Positions 11,025 to 20,449 are shown, counted from the first letter of the stretch. The stretch: DNA of 64,000 nt from Saccharothrix sp. HUAS TT1 (GCF_040744945.1 NZ_CP160453.1:2666001-2730000); one strand, 5' to 3'. Notes: generated by a model not told the origin, from the letters alone. Numbers and translations are program-made.

Positions 11025-11597
11025 TCAGGCGTTGGCCCCCGGCCGCCACAGCACGTCACCGTCCGGGTTCGCCACCCTGGCCAGGATGAACAGCAGGTCG
11101 GACAGCCGGTTCAGGTACTTCGCGGTGAGCGCGTTCGTCTGCTCGGCCTCGACCTCGATCAACGCCCACGCGCCGCGCTCCGCCCGGCGGGCGATGGTGC
11201 GGGCCTGGTGCAGCAGCGCCGCGCCCGGCGTGCCGCCGTTGAGGATGAACGACTCCAGCTTGCCCAGCCGGGAGTTGAACTCGTCGCACCACGCCTCCAG
11301 CCGGTCCACGTACGCCTGCGTGATCCGCAGCGGCGGGTACTTGGGGTCCGGCGCGATCGGCGTGCACAAGTCCGCGCCGACGTCGAACAGGTCGTTCTGG
11401 ACCTGCCGCACCACGTCGGCGACGTCCGCTTCGAGCGCGCCCAGCGCCAGCGCCACGCCGAGCGCGGCGTTGGTCTCGTCCACGTCCGCGTAGGCGGTGA
11501 TCCGCGGAGAGGTCTTGGGCACCCGGGAGAAGTCGCCGAGGCCCGTGGTCCCGTCGTCGCCGACCCGGGTGTAGATCTTCGTCAGGTGCACGGCCAT
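11025..11597 (-). CDS. cob(I)yrinic acid a,c-diamide adenosyltransferase (PduO type)
   Basis: Transfers the adenosyl group of ATP to cob(I)alamin, making the coenzyme B12 used by mutases. The 190-residue protein shows the PduO signature [13 protein letters not shown] near the N-terminus (residues 8-20), which forms the ATP site, and the RRAERGAW segment in a later helix. ATG 11597 places the signature at the usual distance from the start. Neighbours include ethylmalonyl-CoA mutase at 13.1 kb and MeaB at 44 kb, both users of the cofactor system. It is divergent from murA, as Rv1314c is in M. tuberculosis. Confidence 0.92.
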   Translation of the reverse strand: MAVHLTKIYTRVGDDGTTGLGDFSRVPKTSPRITAYADVDETNAALGVALALGALEADVADVVRQVQNDLFDVGADLCTPIAPDPKYPPLRITQAYVDRLEAWCDEFNSRLGKLESFILNGGTPGAALLHQARTIARRAERGAWALIEVEAEQTNALTAKYLNRLSDLLFILARVANPDGDVLWRPGANA

Positions 11598-11691
11598 GCC
11601 GAGCACTGTAGACACCGCAGTGCCCCACCACGGACGGGCTCGATTCAGACCGTACGTAGGATTGCGGCACTACGAGCGAGGAGTTCCCCAC

Positions 11692-12948
11692 GTGAGTGAG
11701 CACTTCCGGGTTCAGGGCGGTGCGCGGCTGGTCGGCGAGGTCGCCGTCGTAGGCGCGAAGAACAGCGTGCTCAAGCTGATGGCGGCGGCGTTGCTGGCCG
11801 AGGGCACGACCACGATCACCAACTGCCCGGAGATCCTGGACGTGCCGCTGATGGCGGACGTCCTGCGCAGCCTGGGCTGCGAGGTGAACCTCGACGGCCA
11901 GGTCGTCACGATCACCACCCCGGCGGAGCTCAACCACCGCGCCGACTCCGAGGCGATGGGCAAGCTGCGGGCGTCCGTCTGCGTGCTGGGCCCCCTGGTC
12001 GGCCGGTGCAAGCGGGCCGTGGTCGCGCTCCCCGGCGGCGACGCGATCGGCAACCGGCCGCTGGACATGCACCAGAACGGCCTGCGCAAGCTCGGCGCGC
12101 ACAGCGAGATCGAGCACGGCTGCGTCATCGCCGAGGCCGAGGGCCTGCACGGCGCGCAGATCTGGCTGGACTTCCCCAGCGTCGGCGCGACGGAGAACAT
12201 CCTGATGGCGGCGGTGCTGGCCAACGGCACCACGGTCATCGACAACGCCGCCCGCGAGCCGGAGATCGTGGACATCTGCGTGATGCTCCAGCAGATGGGC
12301 GCGAAGATCGAGGGCGCGGGCACGTCCACGCTCACCGTGCACGGCGTGGAGTCGCTGAAGCCGACCGAGCACCGGGTCATCGGCGACCGGATCGTCGGCG
12401 CGACCTGGGCGTTCGCCGCCACCATGACCCGCGGTGACATCACCGTGCGCGGCGTGGACCCGCACCACCTCGATTTGGTGCTGGAGAAGCTGCGGATGGC
12501 CGGCGCGGAGGTGACGACCCTGGAGGACGGCTTCCGCGTGGTGCAGACCGAGCGGCCCGGCTCGGTCGACTTCGTGACCCTGCCGTACCCCGGCTTCGCC
12601 ACCGACCTCCAGCCGTTCGCGATCGCGCTGTCGAGCGTGTCCGACGGCACGTCGATGATCACCGAGAACCTGTTCGAGGCGCGGTTCCGGTTCATCGAGG
12701 AGATGGTGCGGCTGGGCGCCGACGCGCGCACCGACGGCCACCACGCGGTGGTGCGCGGGGTGGAGCGGCTGTCCAGCGCGCCGGTGTGGGCGTCGGACAT
12801 CCGCGCGGGCGCGGGGCTCGTGCTGGCCGGGCTGTGCGCGGACGGCGCGACCGAGGTGTACGAGATCTTCCACATCGAGCGCGGCTACCCGGGCTTCGTG
12901 GAGAACCTGCGCAAGCTGGGCGCGACCGTGGACCGCATCAGCGCCTGA
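11692..12948 (+). CDS. murA: UDP-N-acetylglucosamine 1-carboxyvinyltransferase
   Basis: First committed enzyme of peptidoglycan synthesis: adds enolpyruvate from PEP to UDP-GlcNAc in the cytoplasm. The 418-residue protein has the KN pair of GAKNSVLKL (21-29). In the active-site loop the usual PGGC is PGGD, placing aspartate at residue 117, the residue fosfomycin attacks when it is cysteine. The same change is known in mycobacteria, chlamydiae and others and gives intrinsic fosfomycin resistance. GTG 11692 has GAGGAG eight bases upstream. A hairpin terminator follows. Confidence 0.96.
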   Translation: MSEHFRVQGGARLVGEVAVVGAKNSVLKLMAAALLAEGTTTITNCPEILDVPLMADVLRSLGCEVNLDGQVVTITTPAELNHRADSEAMGKLRASVCVLGPLVGRCKRAVVALPGGDAIGNRPLDMHQNGLRKLGAHSEIEHGCVIAEAEGLHGAQIWLDFPSVGATENILMAAVLANGTTVIDNAAREPEIVDICVMLQQMGAKIEGAGTSTLTVHGVESLKPTEHRVIGDRIVGATWAFAATMTRGDITVRGVDPHHLDLVLEKLRMAGAEVTTLEDGFRVVQTERPGSVDFVTLPYPGFATDLQPFAIALSSVSDGTSMITENLFEARFRFIEEMVRLGADARTDGHHAVVRGVERLSSAPVWASDIRAGAGLVLAGLCADGATEVYEIFHIERGYPGFVENLRKLGATVDRISA

Positions 12949-12967
12949 CCCGCCACCGGCGACCGAG

Positions 12968-12994
12968 CCCGCCCTCCGCCTTCCGGGGGGCGGG
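12968..12994 (+). terminator. murA terminator
   Basis: CCCGCCCTCCG (12968-12978) pairs with CGGGGGGCGGG (12984-12994) over 11 positions, one a wobble, around a five-base loop. It starts 20 bases after the murA stop codon and precedes the promoter region of the mutase gene. Confidence 0.7.
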
Positions 12995-13068
12995 AACGCA
13001 GTGAGCGCGGTCACGCCGACCACCGTCCCGCGGCTTCGATTCAGTGAGCAACGGCACGCGCGACCCGT

Positions 13069-13084
13069 GTTACCCGTCAGTACG
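13069..13084. promoter_or_regulatory. degenerate acyl-CoA-gene operator upstream of ecm
   Basis: GTTACC-CGTC-AGTACG: a perfect left half of the GTTACC-N4-GGTAAC palindrome found upstream of ccr, followed at the same spacing by a half that keeps only the central GTA. It lies 30-45 bases before the ecm start. This is the weakest member of the set. Confidence 0.35.
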
Positions 13085-13113
13085 CTACGGGGAACGACGT
13101 CGTAGGAGGTGCC

Positions 13114-15105
13114 GTGCCGTACCCGGCCGACCGAGAGCGCGACCGCCCGTGGGTGATGCGGACGTACGCGGGCCACTCCAGCGCCACCGCCTCCAACGAG
13201 CTGTACCGCCGCAACCTGGCCAAGGGGCAGACGGGCCTGTCCGTGGCGTTCGACCTGCCCACCCAGACCGGCTACGACCCGGACGACGAGCTGGCCAGGG
13301 GCGAGGTCGGCAAGGTCGGCGTGCCGATCGGCCACATCGGCGACATGCGGCAGCTGTTCGACCGCATCCCGCTGGCCGGGGCGAACACGTCGATGACCAT
13401 CAACGCGACGGCCATGTGGCTGCTCGCGCTGTACGTGAGCGTGGCCGAGGAGCAGGGCGCGGACCGCGCCACCCTCGCGGGCACCACGCAGAACGACATC
13501 ATCAAGGAGTACCTGTCCCGCGGCACGTACGTGTTCCCGCCCGGCCCGAGCCTGCGGCTGATCACCGACGTGGTCGCGTGGACCGTGACGAACGCGCCGA
13601 AGTGGAACCCGATCAACATCTGCTCGTACCACCTGCAGGAGGCGGGCGCGTCGCCGGTGCAGGAGATCGCCTACTCGCTGTCCACCGCGATCGCCGTGCT
13701 GGACTCGGTGTTCGACTCCGGCCAGGTGCCGGAGGAGCGGCGCGGCGAGGTGGTCGCCCGCATCTCCTTCTTCGTCAACGCCGGTGTGCGGTTCGTCGAG
13801 GAGATGTGCAAGATGCGGGCGTTCGTCCAGCTGTGGGACGAGGTCACCCGCGACCGGTACGGCATCGCGGACCCCAAGCACCGCCGCTTCCGGTACGGCG
13901 TGCAGGTCAACTCGCTCGGGCTGACCGAGGCGCAGCCGGAGAACAACGTGCAGCGGATCGTGCTGGAGATGCTGGCCGTGACGCTGTCCCGGGACGCGCG
14001 GGCCCGCGCGATCCAGCTGCCGGCGTGGAACGAGGCGCTCGGCCTGCCCCGGCCGTGGGACCAGCAGTGGGCGCTGCGGATGCAGCAGGTGCTGGCCTTC
14101 GAGACCGACCTGCTGGAGTACGAGGACATCTTCGCCGGCTCGCACGTCGTGCAGACCAAGGTGGACGAGATCGTCGAGGGCGCGCGGGCCGAGATCGACC
14201 GCGTGCAGGCGATGGGCGGGGCGGTCGCGGCGGTCGAGTCCGGGTACATGAAGTCGGCGCTGGTGTCGTCGCTGGCCGAACGGCGGCGGCGGGTGGAGGT
14301 CGGCGAGGACGTCGTGGTGGGCGTGAACAGGTTCGCCACCACCGAGCCGTCGCCGCTGCAGGCCGAGGGCGCGAACGCGATCGAGCAGATCGACCCCGTC
14401 GTGGAGCGGCAGGCGGTCGAGGCGATCCGGGAGTGGCGGTCCGGCCGCGACGACGCGCAGGTGAAGTCCACTTTGGACGAACTGCGGGCGGTGGCGCGGA
14501 CGGACCGGAACCTGGTCGAGGCGACCATCGCGTGCGCCCGCGCGGGCGTGACGACCGGTGAGTGGTCGCAGGCGCTGCGCGAGACGTTCGGCGAGTACCG
14601 CGCCCCGACCGGCGTGTCGGCCGCGTCGGCGTCCGGCGAGGCGGGCGCGGAGATCGGCCGGGTGCGCGAGCGGGTGCGGGCGACCGGCGAGGAGCTGGGC
14701 GAGCGGCTGCGCGTCCTGGTCGGCAAGCCCGGTCTGGACGGCCACTCCAACGGCGCCGAGCAGGTCGCCGTGCGGGCCCGCGACGTCGGCTTCGAGGTGG
14801 TGTACCAGGGCATCCGGCTGACGCCCGCGCAGATCGTCGCCGCCGCCGTGCAGGAGGACGTGCACGTGGTCGGCCTGTCGATCCTGTCCGGCTCGCACCT
14901 GGAGGTCGTGCCCGCGGTGGTCGACGGCCTGCGCGCGGCGGGCGCCGGCGACGTGCCGGTGATCGTCGGCGGGATCGTCCCGCCCGCCGACGCCGACGAG
15001 CTGCGCGCGCGGGGGGTGGCCCGGGTGTTCACGCCGAAGGACTACGAGCTGACCCAGATCATGGACGAGATCGTGACCGTCGTGCGCGAGGCGAACGGCC
15101 TGTAG
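13114..15105 (+). CDS. ecm: ethylmalonyl-CoA mutase (MeaA/Ecm), B12-dependent
   Basis: Coenzyme B12-dependent carbon-skeleton mutase of 663 residues. The large N-terminal barrel binds the acyl-CoA and the C-terminal domain binds cobalamin through D542-G-H544-S-N-G547, the DXHXXG motif with the axial histidine. A single chain with the KPGLDGHSNGAEQ sequence is characteristic of MeaA/Ecm, which turns ethylmalonyl-CoA into methylsuccinyl-CoA in the ethylmalonyl-CoA pathway; two-chain methylmalonyl-CoA mutase is less likely. GTG 13114 follows GGAGG. Partners in this window are Ccr, epimerase, MeaB and the adenosyltransferase. Confidence 0.9.
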   Translation: MPYPADRERDRPWVMRTYAGHSSATASNELYRRNLAKGQTGLSVAFDLPTQTGYDPDDELARGEVGKVGVPIGHIGDMRQLFDRIPLAGANTSMTINATAMWLLALYVSVAEEQGADRATLAGTTQNDIIKEYLSRGTYVFPPGPSLRLITDVVAWTVTNAPKWNPINICSYHLQEAGASPVQEIAYSLSTAIAVLDSVFDSGQVPEERRGEVVARISFFVNAGVRFVEEMCKMRAFVQLWDEVTRDRYGIADPKHRRFRYGVQVNSLGLTEAQPENNVQRIVLEMLAVTLSRDARARAIQLPAWNEALGLPRPWDQQWALRMQQVLAFETDLLEYEDIFAGSHVVQTKVDEIVEGARAEIDRVQAMGGAVAAVESGYMKSALVSSLAERRRRVEVGEDVVVGVNRFATTEPSPLQAEGANAIEQIDPVVERQAVEAIREWRSGRDDAQVKSTLDELRAVARTDRNLVEATIACARAGVTTGEWSQALRETFGEYRAPTGVSAASASGEAGAEIGRVRERVRATGEELGERLRVLVGKPGLDGHSNGAEQVAVRARDVGFEVVYQGIRLTPAQIVAAAVQEDVHVVGLSILSGSHLEVVPAVVDGLRAAGAGDVPVIVGGIVPPADADELRARGVARVFTPKDYELTQIMDEIVTVVREANGL

Positions 15106-15124
15106 ACCACGCCGTTCCCGGGCC

Positions 15125-15157
15125 GGTGGCGGCGGGTGGGGCCAGTCGCCTGCCACC
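15125..15157. terminator. hairpin between convergent ecm and lipoprotein genes
   Basis: GGTGGCGGCG (15125-15134) pairs with CGCC-T-GCCACC (15147-15157), ten pairs with one bulged T, in the 90-base gap between two convergent stop codons. Confidence 0.45.
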
Positions 15158-15195
15158 GCGCGATCCGGGTGCCGGCGGCTCCTGATCCCGCGGGT

Positions 15196-15669
15196 TCACC
15201 TCGGCGGCCACAAGCCGCTCTCGGGGCAGTCCGGCACGTCCGGGTCGTCGGTGGGCCGGGTGAAGCTGTCGACCTTCTTCGCACCCGGGAACTCCTCGCG
15301 CAGGGAGGTCGCCAACCCGCGCACGTCCACGCCCGGCGCCGGGAGCAGCTTCAGGCTCGCGGGCATGGCCTCCACCCTGGCGATCTCCACCAGCTCCGGG
15401 CGGGACTCGAAGATCTCCTTGTAGTGCGCCAACGCCTCTTCCCTGGTCTCCGTGAACACCTGCCGCACCCGAGGGTCCGAGCCGACGGCGGTGACACCGG
15501 CGCGCATCTCGTCGTCCGTCCTGAAGTCGACGAGGACGTGGTCGCCGCACAGGGCGTGCCCGACCAGCGGCGCGACGGACGCCGTCGGCGGAACCCCCTC
15601 GCCCTCCCGCGCCGTGCACGCCGTCAGCGCGAGACCCAGCACGAGCACGACCAACCTGTTGTTCACCAC
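15196..15669 (-). CDS. lipoprotein with FtsX extracellular-domain-like fold
   Basis: Protein of 157 residues with a short signal and lipobox LTAC (lipidated Cys at about 18), so likely anchored on the outer face of the membrane. The middle resembles the extracellular domain of FtsX: a beta strand (VLVDFRTDD), a helix ending in the strand VRQVFTETREEALAHYKEIF, then MPASLKL and a further helix and strand. In FtsX that domain activates peptidoglycan hydrolases, but here no permease is attached. The resemblance is by eye only. It follows a second lipoprotein gene on the same strand. Confidence 0.6.
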   Translation of the reverse strand: MVNNRLVVLVLGLALTACTAREGEGVPPTASVAPLVGHALCGDHVLVDFRTDDEMRAGVTAVGSDPRVRQVFTETREEALAHYKEIFESRPELVEIARVEAMPASLKLLPAPGVDVRGLATSLREEFPGAKKVDSFTRPTDDPDVPDCPESGLWPPR

Positions 15670-15688
15670 CGGATACTGGCATCCACCC

Positions 15689-16528
15689 TCAGCGGACCTC
15701 CACGGGCACCACGCCGTTCTGCTCGTCCACCAGCAACCGGGCGCCCAAGGGCTCCTTCAGCGTCACGGTGCGCTTCTCGCTGCGGTACATCGCGTCCCGC
15801 GCGCAGCCGACGCCGTCAGGGCCCGGCTGCCGCACGCCGACCTTCACCGACGTCGCCCCCTCGACGACCACGACCTCGGTGGTGATCGGCTCCTGGCCGG
15901 GGCACGGCAGCGGCGGCGCGGGCAGCTCCACCTCCAGCTCGACCCCGTCGGACGTGACGGCCCGGTGCAGCGCGTGGGGGATGCCGCCGAGGTGCCAGAA
16001 CGCCGTCGGCGCGACCGCGGGCCACGCCCACACGCTGCCGAAACCGCTGCGGAACCGCCACGCGGGCAGTTCCAGCCCACCCCGGTCGGTCGGGAACCGC
16101 GCCGTGCCGAGCTCCACGTCCACCAGCTCCAGCGGCTCGCCACCGCGGCCGCCGGCGGACATCGCCGCCAGCGCGTCGCGCACGCCGATCAGCGGCAGCG
16201 TCGCCGCGCCGCCGGGCAGCGGCACCGACGTCGGCCCCGGCGTCGGCGGTTCGGCGCCGGTGAACGAGTACGTCCCGCTCTCGGCCGCCACCTTCTCCTG
16301 CTCGCTGCCGACCGGGTCCACCAGCTCCAGCGGCGGCCCGATCAGCACGATCGGGCGGGGCACGGCGGCCACCGGGAAACCCTCCGGGTCCGGGGTGGCG
16401 GGCCGCACCGGCTCGCCGGGGGTCGCGGTGGTGGTCCAGACGGGCGGGACCTGCGCGCCGGGCCCGATCGGCTGGGCGCAGCCCGCCAGCAGGACGCCCA
16501 GCACCACGGCTGACAGCGGAAGTCTCAT
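15689..16528 (-). CDS. putative lipoprotein of unknown function
   Basis: Protein of 279 residues with signal peptide and lipobox LLAGC (Cys at about 17), followed by a proline/threonine-rich linker and a soluble domain. Four later cysteines (PCPGQ, VGCARD) may form disulphides outside the cell. I do not recognise a family. It ends 19 bases before the FtsX-like lipoprotein gene starts, so the two probably form an operon divergent from the crotonase gene. Confidence 0.6.
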   Translation of the reverse strand: MRLPLSAVVLGVLLAGCAQPIGPGAQVPPVWTTTATPGEPVRPATPDPEGFPVAAVPRPIVLIGPPLELVDPVGSEQEKVAAESGTYSFTGAEPPTPGPTSVPLPGGAATLPLIGVRDALAAMSAGGRGGEPLELVDVELGTARFPTDRGGLELPAWRFRSGFGSVWAWPAVAPTAFWHLGGIPHALHRAVTSDGVELEVELPAPPLPCPGQEPITTEVVVVEGATSVKVGVRQPGPDGVGCARDAMYRSEKRTVTLKEPLGARLLVDEQNGVVPVEVR

Positions 16529-16584
16529 ACCCGCTGGACGGTAGTCCCCGAGCGGTCGGTTGCACGGCCGGTTACGGTCGCGAC

Positions 16585-17358
16585 ATGGCCGAATACCAGC
16601 ACATCCGCGTCGACCGGGCGGATGACGTAGTGCGGATCACCATGGACCGCGCCGCACGGCGCAACTCGCTGTCCGCCGAGCACCTGGCTGAGCTGCTGAC
16701 GGCGTTCCGCGAGGTGGCCGCGACGGACGCGGTGGGCGTCGTGCTGGCGGGCGAGGGGCCGGTGTTCTCCGCCGGGCACGACTTCGCCGACGTCGCCGCC
16801 CGCGACCTGGAGGGCGTGCGCGACCTGCTGACCCTGTGCACGGACCTGATGCGGACCATCGAGTCGGTGCCGCAGGTGGTGATCGCCAGGGTGCACGGCC
16901 TGGCCACGGCGGCGGGCTGCCAGCTGGTGGCCTCGTGCGACCTGGCCGTGGCGGCCGAGGAGGCCGCGTTCGCCCTGCCCGGCGGCAAGGGCGGCTGGTT
17001 CTGCCACACCCCGGCGGTGCCGGTGGCCCGCTCGATCGGCCGCAAGCGCTTGCTGGAGATGGCGCTCACCGGTGACCCGGTCGACGCGCGCACCGCCGAG
17101 CAGTGGGGCCTGGTGAACCGGGTCGTGCCGGCGGACCGGCTGGACGACGCGGTGGACGACCTGATGCGCCGGGCCACCCGCGGCAGCCGGGCGAGCAAGG
17201 CGCTGGGCAAGCAGACGATCTACGCCCAGCTCGACCGGCCGGAGGCCGACGCCTACGCCATCGCGGTGGAGGTGATGGCGGCGGCGTCGCAGACCGAGGC
17301 GGCCAAGGAGGGCATGTCCTCGTTCCTGGAGAAGCGCCCGGCCGCCTGGACCGACTAG
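16585..17358 (+). CDS. crotonase-family protein, ECHDC3-like
   Basis: Enoyl-CoA hydratase/isomerase-fold protein of 257 residues. The oxyanion-hole segments are VFSAGHDF (around 63-70) and ATAAGCQLVASCDLAVA. The latter, with FALPGGKGGWFCHTP, closely follows the ECHDC3 subgroup. The two glutamates that catalyse hydration in classical enoyl-CoA hydratases are replaced by Q (AGCQ) and G (PGGK), so ordinary hydratase activity is doubtful. ATG 16585 has no obvious ribosome site, and a half-site GGTTAC sits just upstream. It is convergent with the DoxX gene. Confidence 0.82.
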   Translation: MAEYQHIRVDRADDVVRITMDRAARRNSLSAEHLAELLTAFREVAATDAVGVVLAGEGPVFSAGHDFADVAARDLEGVRDLLTLCTDLMRTIESVPQVVIARVHGLATAAGCQLVASCDLAVAAEEAAFALPGGKGGWFCHTPAVPVARSIGRKRLLEMALTGDPVDARTAEQWGLVNRVVPADRLDDAVDDLMRRATRGSRASKALGKQTIYAQLDRPEADAYAIAVEVMAAASQTEAAKEGMSSFLEKRPAAWTD

Positions 17359-17365
17359 CGGGCGG

Positions 17366-17716
17366 CTAGCGAGCGACCGTGAGCGCCAGGGAGGCGGCGG
17401 CGAGGGCGAGGAACGCGCCGGGCGCCCCGATGGTGCGCCACACCCGGGCCCGCACGTGGGCGGCGACCGCGCCGGTGAAGAACGCCACCAGCCCGGCCGC
17501 CGCCGCGACCCCGACGGCGTGCGCGCCGAGCAGGCCGAGGAGCAGGCCGACCGCGCCCGCCCCCTTCACCGCGCCCAGGACCGGCAGCCACGACGGCGGC
17601 ACGCCGACCGCCGCCGAGTTGGCCAGGACGAACCCCGCCCGCGCCAGGTCGGCGACGGCGATGCCGGCGTTGAGCAGGGCGGTGAGGGCGATGACGACGA
17701 CGTGCGCGGTGGACAC
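17366..17716 (-). CDS. DoxX-like small membrane protein
   Basis: Four-helix membrane protein of 116 residues, with hydrophobic segments at roughly 3-23, 41-62, 66-88 and 96-114. Size, helix count and the segment LARAGF...LPVLGAVKGAGAVGLLLGL fit the DoxX_2 group, whose role in actinomycetes is not settled. GTG 17716 follows GGAGG. A long hairpin lies immediately upstream, touching that ribosome site. Confidence 0.72.
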   Translation of the reverse strand: MSTAHVVVIALTALLNAGIAVADLARAGFVLANSAAVGVPPSWLPVLGAVKGAGAVGLLLGLLGAHAVGVAAAAGLVAFFTGAVAAHVRARVWRTIGAPGAFLALAAASLALTVAR

Positions 17717-17723
17717 GGGACCT

Positions 17724-17761
17724 CCGGACGTGGGTGAGCGGACTGCTCACCCGACGTCCGG
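17724..17761 (-). promoter_or_regulatory. 16-bp inverted repeat before the DoxX gene
   Basis: CCGGACGTGGGTGAGC (17724-17739) pairs with GCTCACCCGACGTCCGG (17745-17761), 16 pairs and one bulged base, loop GGACT. It fills the gap between the NUDIX stop codon and the DoxX start. It could be the terminator of the NUDIX operon, an operator with half-site GTGAGC-N5-GCTCAC, or both. Confidence 0.55.
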
Positions 17762-17778
17762 GCGGCGTGGGAGGTGAC

Positions 17779-18315
17779 CTACGGCTGCGCGTTCTCGTGC
17801 AGCAGGAGGAGCGTGTAGGCGGCGATCGACTGGGCGTCGGTGACGTCGCCGCGGGCGATCATCGCCTCGAACTCCGCCCGCGGGAACCACGCCGAGCGCA
17901 TGTCCTGCTCCTCGTGCTCCCGCTCGTGGAAGCCCTCCCGCAGCTCGGTGGCCAGGAACACCCGGCCGCGCTGGCTGGACATGCCCGGCGCGACGTCGAG
18001 CAGGCCCAGCTGCACCAGCCTGCCCGCCCGCAGCCCGGTCTCCTCCCGCAGCTCGCGCTCGGCCAGCGCCAGCGGGTCGACGTGCGCCCGCTCCGGCGCG
18101 GTGCCCTGCGGGAACTCCCAGCGCCGCAGGCCGAGCGGGTAGCGGAACTGCTCGACCAGCCGCAGCCGCTCGCCGTCCAGGGGGATCACCAGCGCGAAGT
18201 CGGGCTTGTCCACCACGCCGTAGATGCCGGTGGTCCCGTCCGCCCGCGCGATGGCGTCCTCCCGGACCACCATCCACGGGTTCGCGTACACCTCACGTGA
18301 TCCGAGGGTTTCCAC
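17779..18315 (-). CDS. NUDIX hydrolase, ADP-sugar pyrophosphatase-like
   Basis: Hydrolyses nucleoside diphosphate derivatives in the cytoplasm. The 178-residue protein carries RELREETGL, the core of the NUDIX box, preceded by EFPQG; the spacing between the glycine and RE is two residues longer than the classic pattern. The overall layout (strand-rich N-terminus, ALAERELREETG, VAPGMSSQRG) fits ADP-ribose or ADP-sugar pyrophosphatases. GTG 18315 has GGGAGAAG seven bases upstream. It begins two bases after the permease stop codon, so the two are co-transcribed. Confidence 0.85.
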   Translation of the reverse strand: METLGSREVYANPWMVVREDAIARADGTTGIYGVVDKPDFALVIPLDGERLRLVEQFRYPLGLRRWEFPQGTAPERAHVDPLALAERELREETGLRAGRLVQLGLLDVAPGMSSQRGRVFLATELREGFHEREHEEQDMRSAWFPRAEFEAMIARGDVTDAQSIAAYTLLLLHENAQP

Positions 18316-18317
18316 GA

Positions 18318-19733
18318 TCAGTCTTCTCCCTGTGCCGTTGTCCCCGGGCCGGATCGCGACCGGGCCAGTTCCGACCGCCGCCGCCCGTAGCCGAAGTACA
18401 CCACCAGACCCGCGGCCGACCAGATGCCGAAGGCCGCCCACGTGGCGGGCGCCAGGCCCGTCACCAGCAGCGCGCACATGCCCAGGCCCAGCAGCGGCAC
18501 CACCGGCGACCACGGCGTGCGGAACCCGCGCGGCAGGTCCGGCCGGGTCCGCCGCAGCACCAGCACGCCGACGTTGACCAGGCTGAACGCCACCAGCGTC
18601 CCGATGCTCGTCGCCTCGGCCAGCTGACCGAGCGGCACCAGTGCCGCCAGTGCCGCGACGACCACGCCGACCAGCACCGTGTTCACCGTCGGCACCCGCC
18701 GCCCGCCGACCCGCGCGAACACCTTGGGCACCAGGCCGTCCCGGGCCATCGCGACCAGCACCCGCGTCTGTCCGTACAGGACGGTCAGCACCACCGACGC
18801 GATCGCGACCACCGCGCCCGCCGACAGCACGGTCGCGGGCCAACCGGAACCCGTGACCTGCTGGACGACCGCGGCCAGCGACGCGTCGGAGCCCGCGAGC
18901 GCGTCCACGCCCACCGCGCCGACGGCGGTGAACGCCACCAGCACGTACACCACCGTGACGACGGCCAGCGAGATCACGATGGCGCGCGGCAGGTCCCGCT
19001 GCGGGTCGCGGGCCTCCTCGCCCGCCGTCGAGGCGGCGTCGAACCCGATGAACGAGAAGAACACCAGCGACGCCGCGCCCGTGACGCCCGCGACCCCGGC
19101 CGGCGCGAACGGCGCCAGGTTGCCGCTGCGGAACCCGAACACCGCCACCACCACGAAGAACGCCAGCACCGCCACCTTCAGCAGCGTGGTCACCGTCGTC
19201 ACCACCGCGCTCTCCCGCACCCCGCCGAGCAGCACGGCCGTCGCCAGCAGCACGACCACCGCCGCGGGCAGGTTCACCACCTCGCCGGACAGCGCCGCGG
19301 GCAGCTGGAAGCCGACCGTGGCGTCGAGGAACGCGTTGAGGTAGCCGCTCCACCCCACCGCGACCGCCGCCACCGACACGCCGTACTCCAGCAGCAGGCA
19401 CCACCCGCACACCCACGCGACCAGCTCGCCCAACGTGGCGTAGGTGTAGGAGTAGGCCGACCCGGACACCGGCACCGCACCCGCCAATTCGGCGTAAGAC
19501 AGCGCCGAGAACAAGGCCGCCAGCGCCGCCACGGCGAACGACACGGTGACCGCGGGCCCGGCCACCGGCGCCGCCTGGCCGAGCACGACGAAGATGCCCG
19601 TGCCCAGCGTCGCGCCCACCGAAAGGGAGACCAGCGGCAACAGCCCGAGGCTGCGGCGCAGCGTCGTCCGCGCGCTCTCGTCGGTCATCAGGTCGACGGG
19701 CTTGGTGCGCAGGAGCTGCCGCAGTGGTGACAC
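18318..19733 (-). CDS. amino acid permease, APC superfamily (CAT-like)
   Basis: Membrane transporter of 471 residues with about twelve to fourteen helices. LLRTKPVD near the N-terminus and [13 protein letters not shown] in the first helix match the cationic amino acid transporter group of the APC superfamily; [25 protein letters not shown] is the conserved helix-6 loop. The substrate is unknown. GTG 19733 keeps the RTKPVD motif close to the start; the upstream in-frame extension is not supported by any family feature. It is divergent from nucS, 56 bases away. Confidence 0.87.
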   Translation of the reverse strand: MSPLRQLLRTKPVDLMTDESARTTLRRSLGLLPLVSLSVGATLGTGIFVVLGQAAPVAGPAVTVSFAVAALAALFSALSYAELAGAVPVSGSAYSYTYATLGELVAWVCGWCLLLEYGVSVAAVAVGWSGYLNAFLDATVGFQLPAALSGEVVNLPAAVVVLLATAVLLGGVRESAVVTTVTTLLKVAVLAFFVVVAVFGFRSGNLAPFAPAGVAGVTGAASLVFFSFIGFDAASTAGEEARDPQRDLPRAIVISLAVVTVVYVLVAFTAVGAVGVDALAGSDASLAAVVQQVTGSGWPATVLSAGAVVAIASVVLTVLYGQTRVLVAMARDGLVPKVFARVGGRRVPTVNTVLVGVVVAALAALVPLGQLAEATSIGTLVAFSLVNVGVLVLRRTRPDLPRGFRTPWSPVVPLLGLGMCALLVTGLAPATWAAFGIWSAAGLVVYFGYGRRRSELARSRSGPGTTAQGED

Positions 19734-19789
19734 GTCGGCCGACGGTACCTGCCGGTGGCCGGACCCCCGCACCCCGTAGCCTGTCGGCC

Positions 19790-20449
19790 GTGCGCCTCGT
19801 CATCGCTCGCTGCCAGGTCGACTACGTCGGACGCCTCACCGCCCATCTGCCGATGGCCCAGAGGCTGCTGCTGATCAAGGCGGACGGCTCCGTGTCGATC
19901 CACTCCGACGACCGCGCGTACAAGCCGCTGAACTGGATGAGCCCGCCGTGCTGGCTGATCGAGGACCCGGACCTGTGGGTGGTGCAGAACAAGGCGGGCG
20001 AGAAGCTGATCATCACGCTGGCCGAGGTGCTGCACGACTCCAAGCACGAGCTCGGCCCCGAGCCCGGCCTGGTCAAGGACGGCGTCGAGGCGGACCTGCA
20101 GAAGCTGCTGGCCGAGCACGTCACCACCCTCGGCGACGGCTGGACCCTGGTCCGCCGTGAGTTCCCGACCCCGATCGGCCCGGTCGACCTGATGTGCCGC
20201 GACGCCAAGGGCGCCTCGGTGGCGGTCGAGATCAAGCGCCGGGGCGAGATCGACGGCGTCGAACAGCTGACCCGCTACCTCGAACTGCTCAACCGCGACC
20301 CGCTGCTGGCCCCGGTCCGCGGCGTCTTCGCCGCCCAGCAGATCAAGCCGCAGGCCCGCACCCTGGCCGAGGACCGCGGCATCCGCTGCGTCGTCCTGGA
20401 CTACGACGCGCTGCGCGGCATCGAATCCGACGAGTTCCGCCTGTTCTGA
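19790..20449 (+). CDS. nucS: endonuclease NucS (EndoMS mismatch endonuclease)
   Basis: Mismatch-specific endonuclease of the non-canonical repair pathway that replaces MutS/MutL in most Actinobacteria; it cuts both strands at G-T, G-G and T-T mispairs with help from the beta clamp. The 219-residue protein begins MRLVIARC and has the PD-(D/E)XK core D133, E147 and K149 in PVDLM...VAVEIKR. The C-terminal FRLF may be the clamp contact. GTG 19790 gives the usual N-terminus. It corresponds to Rv1321. Confidence 0.95.
   Translation: MRLVIARCQVDYVGRLTAHLPMAQRLLLIKADGSVSIHSDDRAYKPLNWMSPPCWLIEDPDLWVVQNKAGEKLIITLAEVLHDSKHELGPEPGLVKDGVEADLQKLLAEHVTTLGDGWTLVRREFPTPIGPVDLMCRDAKGASVAVEIKRRGEIDGVEQLTRYLELLNRDPLLAPVRGVFAAQQIKPQARTLAEDRGIRCVVLDYDALRGIESDEFRLF

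Noticed and set aside
12949..13113. rRNA operon expected after murA from mycobacterial gene order
   Set aside because: The gap is only 165 bases and holds a terminator and promoter region; no rRNA sequence is present.
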